Shown here: one piece after another, positions 7,014 through 9,246 of the stretch | How the letters are laid out: each line of letters opens with the position of its first letter | Numbering within the stretch: position 1 is the first letter of the stretch | NCBI GenBank assembly: GCA_003554345.1 | Contig: PWGE01000417.1 | Coordinates: 1-9,246, forward strand | DNA from: T1SED10-198M sp003554345 [NCBI: Candidatus Sumerlaeota bacterium] | GTDB taxonomy: Bacteria > Sumerlaeota > T1SED10-198M | DNA: 9,246 bases | Direction of reading: 5' to 3' | Program-made: the position numbers and the translations under genes | The notes under the pieces: model-generated | What the model was told of the DNA's origin: nothing | The model's database searches: none | Seen by the model: only the letters and a program-made list of their open reading frames with translations

Positions 7014-8072
7014 AAGAATATCTCCTTCATATGCGACTACAGCCTGTCCGGGAGTAATCGCTTTTTGGGGCTCGTGAAACACTACCTTTACCTTTTCTTT
7101 ACCAAGGGGAATAATAGTAGCAGGAGCACCGCTATGTCGATACCTTATCTTGACAGTTCCTTCCAGAGAGGTGCGGGGGCAGGGTATGGAAACCCAGTTA
7201 AAAGTATGGGCAATGAGCTGCGTTTGAAAGAGCTCTTCTTTTTTGCCCGCTATGATTCGATTCTTTTTTTTGTCAATGGTTAATACGTAAAGAGGTTGAG
7301 GAGCGGGAATCCCCAGTCCCTTACGCTGTCCGATTGTGTAATGATGAATACCCTTATGTTTGCCTAATACCTTTCCTTTTGTGTCAACTATATCGCCGGG
7401 AGGCATGTCCGGAATAAGTTCACGGTAATCACCCCCGTAAAAATCCTGGCTTTCTTCCTTATCATAAACAGAGAGTCCTAATTTTCGGGCTATTGTACGT
7501 ACTTCTTCTTTTGATTTGGTGCCAAGGGGAAAAAGGACTTTTTTCAGTTGTTCCTGTTTCAGAAAGGATAAGAAATAACTCTGGTCTTTTTCAGGATTGA
7601 CGGACTTCAGGAGTTGATAACGTTGCAGTTTTTCATCATATTGTACCCGGGCATAGTGACCGGTGGCAAAATGATCAAAGTTTATACCGGCTTTTGAGGC
7701 TTTTTCCAGCAGAAGCTGGAACTTGACACGATGATTGCATATAACACAAGGATTGGGCGTGCGCCCGTCCTGGTATTCTTTCTTAAAGTAGTCTACAACA
7801 AACTGCTGATACTCCCGGGAAAGGTCTATAATATAAAAGGGAATATTCAGCTGTTGGCAAACTTTCTGAATGTCTTCGATATCCTTGTGTTCATCGCTGC
7901 CATAACAGGCAGAACTGTGGAGAGCCTCTTTGTTTTCTCCCTGCCATACTTTCATGGTAAGTCCACATACTTCATAACCTGATTGTTTCAGGATAGAAGC
8001 TGTGACGGAGGAATCAACGCCTCCACTTAATCCCACAGCCACTTTTTTGACAGGTGAAGAGTTTATATTCAT
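6981..8072 (-). CDS. mnmA: MnmA, tRNA 2-thiouridylase (wobble U34), with a replaced catalytic Cys
   Basis: MnmA adenylates U34 of Lys, Glu and Gln tRNAs and replaces its 2-oxygen with sulfur. The 363-aa protein has the PP-loop SGGVDSS (16-22), TPNPCVICN with catalytic Cys109 (E. coli Cys102) and a further Cys112, TGHYAR (137-142), KDQSYFL (162-168) and IGQRKGLGI (247-255), followed by the C-terminal beta-barrel region. Two places differ from the E. coli type. The usual ..CCS.. region reads ACYGSDE (C56), and the segment that should hold the persulfide cysteine (E. coli DSTGIC, Cys199) reads ESQDFY, with Tyr at 212. I recall ESQDF-type sequences in some bacterial lineages, so this is probably a lineage variant and not damage. 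The ATG at 8072 has GAGGT 9 nt upstream. It converges on folP and overlaps its end by 33 nt; no terminator is seen there. Confidence 0.93.
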   Translation of the reverse strand: MNINSSPVKKVAVGLSGGVDSSVTASILKQSGYEVCGLTMKVWQGENKEALHSSACYGSDEHKDIEDIQKVCQQLNIPFYIIDLSREYQQFVVDYFKKEYQDGRTPNPCVICNHRVKFQLLLEKASKAGINFDHFATGHYARVQYDEKLQRYQLLKSVNPEKDQSYFLSFLKQEQLKKVLFPLGTKSKEEVRTIARKLGLSVYDKEESQDFYGGDYRELIPDMPPGDIVDTKGKVLGKHKGIHHYTIGQRKGLGIPAPQPLYVLTIDKKKNRIIAGKKEELFQTQLIAHTFNWVSIPCPRTSLEGTVKIRYRHSGAPATIIPLGKEKVKVVFHEPQKAITPGQAVVAYEGDILLGGGLISRSF

Positions 8073-8081
8073 ATTCTTTTT

Positions 8082-8086
8082 ACCTC
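8082..8086 (-). promoter_or_regulatory. mnmA: mnmA ribosome binding site
   Basis: GAGGT on the minus strand lies 9 nt before the ATG at 8072 and supports that start. No promoter with both boxes in good register was found just upstream. CTGACA lies on the minus strand in the 8110-8130 area, but no good -10 follows at the right distance. Confidence 0.6.
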
Positions 8087-8495
8087 ACAGCAGGTTTTTA
8101 AGAGATGATTATTACTTGTCAGGAACTGATACTGGTTAAAAAACTATGGCGGAATGGCATGTTTCCGTGAAAAGCGGTATTTTTATCCTTTATCAACAGG
8201 TGTTATATTGCTGAGCCATATAGAGCATGTTATTTTTTATATTATGAAGGGAAATAGCTTATACTTTAGTTATTGTATCAGGAAAAACTCTGAATGCATC
8301 TCTTACTTTAAAAAAACAGACGAGAGTTACAGAAAACAGGAAGATATGCGAAGAATCAAACAATAAAAGCTCAGTCTCCCGGGAAAGGTGTTGCGCTTAT
8401 AACTGTATAAGTTATACCCGGATCAACGTTATCATCTGGAAAAGAAGCAAACATGTGTTAAAATCGCCCCTATAAAATGTTTCTAAGATGATAAA
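8087..8495. other. Intergenic stretch without a recognisable gene
   Basis: About 400 nt lie upstream of mnmA (minus) and ahead of the small ORF and radical SAM gene (plus). It is AT-rich. A 70-codon frame at 8154-8366 (plus) has a start with a ribosome-like purine run only 1 nt away and a composition unlike its neighbours, so I do not call it. A weak inverted repeat AACTCT (8286-8291) with AGAGTT (8323-8328) and a hairpin at 8396-8411 are present. A lone TATAAA occurs at 8471-8476. The stretch should carry the promoters of the divergent genes, but none is clear. A decayed gene or a small RNA cannot be excluded by eye. Confidence 0.5.
8396..8416. repeat. Nested inverted repeats in the mnmA/radical SAM gap
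   Basis: CTTATA (8396-8401) and TATAAG (8406-8411) form a perfect 6-bp palindrome with a 4-nt loop (ACTG). A second, overlapping pair is TATAAC (8398-8403) with GTTATA (8411-8416). The two pairings exclude each other in RNA. As DNA the site could be a dimeric repressor operator in a divergent promoter region. It is AT-rich and could be chance. Confidence 0.3.
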
Positions 8496-8654
8496 ATGAG
8501 TATTTTGTGTCTGCAAAAATCCTTTTTTTACCTTTTCTGTGAAGGATTCATTGCCCTTTTTCTGAGAGGCCATGAACTTGTACGACGGGTCTTTTCATAC
8601 TTTATTCTTAGCCGGGACTTATCCCAAAACATGATGCGGGCAGGGTACAAATAA
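8496..8654 (+). CDS. Possible 52-aa protein abutting the radical SAM gene
   Basis: An ATG at 8496 opens a 52-codon frame that ends in TAA at 8652-8654, exactly before the TTG start of the next gene and in the same frame. The peptide starts MSILCLQKSFFYLFCEGF. It is hydrophobic and aromatic in its first half and basic in its second (RGHELVRRVF). I recognise no family. The ribosome site is weak (AAGATGAT upstream), and TATAAA at 8471-8476 could serve as a -10 without a visible -35. Zero-gap spacing would suit a leader peptide or a translationally coupled small gene. It could equally be a chance frame, since short open frames of this size are common. An inverted repeat at 8518-8548 lies inside it. 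Confidence 0.25.
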   Translation: MSILCLQKSFFYLFCEGFIALFLRGHELVRRVFSYFILSRDLSQNMMRAGYK

Positions 8655-9246
8655 TTGTCTTCTCGAAATCCTCGCTTCTTATTTTTGAACGTCTATGATG
8701 TTTTTGCCCTGGGACCGAGATATATGGCATCTTTGTTACGAGAGAAGGGCTATGATGTTCATTTCCTGAATTTTAAATTGATGCTGGCCCGGCCCACTTC
8801 CCTCAAAGAATATCCTGCCATGAAAAAGAAACTTCGCGAACAATATGGCTATTTTATAGTGCAGAATTTTATGAGAAAGAAATACTTTCTGCCTTCTGAT
8901 AATGCCTATACTGAAAAAGAAGTAAAACTGTGTACAGAACATGTGAAAAATATAAACCCTGATTTTATCTGTATGAGTGTGCAATCAGCCAATCTTCATA
9001 TTTGCCGTTTTTTAACCACCACCATTAAAGAAATATTTCCTGAAGTACAAGTAGTATGGGGTGGTATAGTTCCTACTTATCAGCCAGAAGAATCATTGGG
9101 ATATGCTGATATTGCCTGTAGAGGGGAGGGGGAATATCCTTTGTTAGAACTCGCTACTGCCCCCACCAGAACAGATATTAAAAATCTGTGGTTCAGAACT
9201 TCCCGGGACAGGATTGTGAGGAATGCAGTTCGTCCTCAGATCGAAA
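8655..9246 (+). CDS. B12-binding-domain radical SAM protein (N-terminal part, cut by window edge)
   Basis: The first 197 residues of a larger protein are visible and correspond to the cobalamin-binding, Rossmann-like domain that precedes the radical SAM barrel in this superfamily (methyltransferases and ring or carbon-skeleton enzymes). Diagnostic stretches are FLFLNVYDVFALGPRYMASL (8-27), a glide into GYDVHFLNF, NPDFICMSVQ (101-110), WGGIVPTYQPEESL (135-148), ADIACRGEGEYPLLEL (151-166) and LWFRTSRDRIVRNAVRPQIE near the edge. No DxHxxG cobalamin-ligand motif is seen, as is usual for this group. The Cx3Cx2C cluster site would lie beyond the window. The start is TTG at 8655, with AGGGT (8642-8646) 8 nt upstream; an in-frame TAA at 8652-8654 rules out anything earlier. 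The reaction and substrate cannot be inferred from this domain. Confidence 0.88.
   Translation, partial: MSSRNPRFLFLNVYDVFALGPRYMASLLREKGYDVHFLNFKLMLARPTSLKEYPAMKKKLREQYGYFIVQNFMRKKYFLPSDNAYTEKEVKLCTEHVKNINPDFICMSVQSANLHICRFLTTTIKEIFPEVQVVWGGIVPTYQPEESLGYADIACRGEGEYPLLELATAPTRTDIKNLWFRTSRDRIVRNAVRPQIE

Noticed and set aside
8154-8366. 70-codon plus-strand ORF upstream of the radical SAM gene
   Set aside because: Its start has no properly spaced ribosome site, its composition is unlike the neighbouring genes, and no family resemblance is seen.
8518-8548. Terminator-like inverted repeat AATCCTT / AAGGATT
   Set aside because: The stem is AT-rich with a 16-17 nt loop, and the U-runs that follow are imperfect on both strands. 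Too weak to call a terminator.

Overview
The window is bacterial chromosome, densely packed and carrying ordinary metabolic genes. No rRNA, tRNA, CRISPR array, transposase or phage gene was seen. Base composition looks moderately AT-rich. Several starts are not ATG: TTG for ftsH and for the radical SAM gene, GTG for queC. The ftsH-folP order is common in Gram-negative bacteria. The variant MnmA (ACYG and ESQDF motifs) together with carbohydrate-type ABC permeases is compatible with a spirochaete- or Fibrobacterota-like lineage, but this is a loose inference and the phylum cannot be fixed from this window.

Left block (1-3817, all minus strand). Transcription most likely begins at a TATAAT promoter near 3851-3877. 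It reads two MalF/MalG-type permease genes (3817-2705 and 2715-1708), then after a gap of about 54 nt queE (1653-1030), queC (1027-338) and queF (from 354, cut by the window edge). QueE makes 7-carboxy-7-deazaguanine, QueC converts it to preQ0, and QueF reduces preQ0 to preQ1, the base inserted at wobble position 34 of GUN-anticodon tRNAs. FolE and QueD, the earlier steps, are not in the window. Neither are a solute-binding protein or an ATPase for the permeases.

Central divergent region (3818-4089). It holds the permease promoter, a clear minus-strand intrinsic terminator at 3897-3925 with no obvious gene to terminate, and the leader of ftsH.

Central block (4090-7013, plus strand). ftsH encodes a membrane AAA+ zinc protease with a long charged, low-complexity C-terminal tail. 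folP encodes dihydropteroate synthase of folate synthesis and starts 8 nt after the ftsH stop.

Right block. mnmA (8072-6981, minus) encodes the s2U34 tRNA thiouridylase. It converges on folP with a 33-nt overlap and appears to lack the second catalytic cysteine of the E. coli enzyme. A gap of about 580 nt (8073-8654) follows, with little recognisable coding content apart from a possible 52-codon ORF. That ORF directly abuts the TTG start of a B12-binding-domain radical SAM gene (8655 to the edge, partial).

The window has two separate wobble-position (nucleotide 34) tRNA-modification functions, Q34 synthesis and s2U34 thiolation. The points most worth checking are the MnmA cysteine replacement, matched loop insertions in both ABC permeases, the orphan terminator, and the poorly explained 8073-8654 gap.
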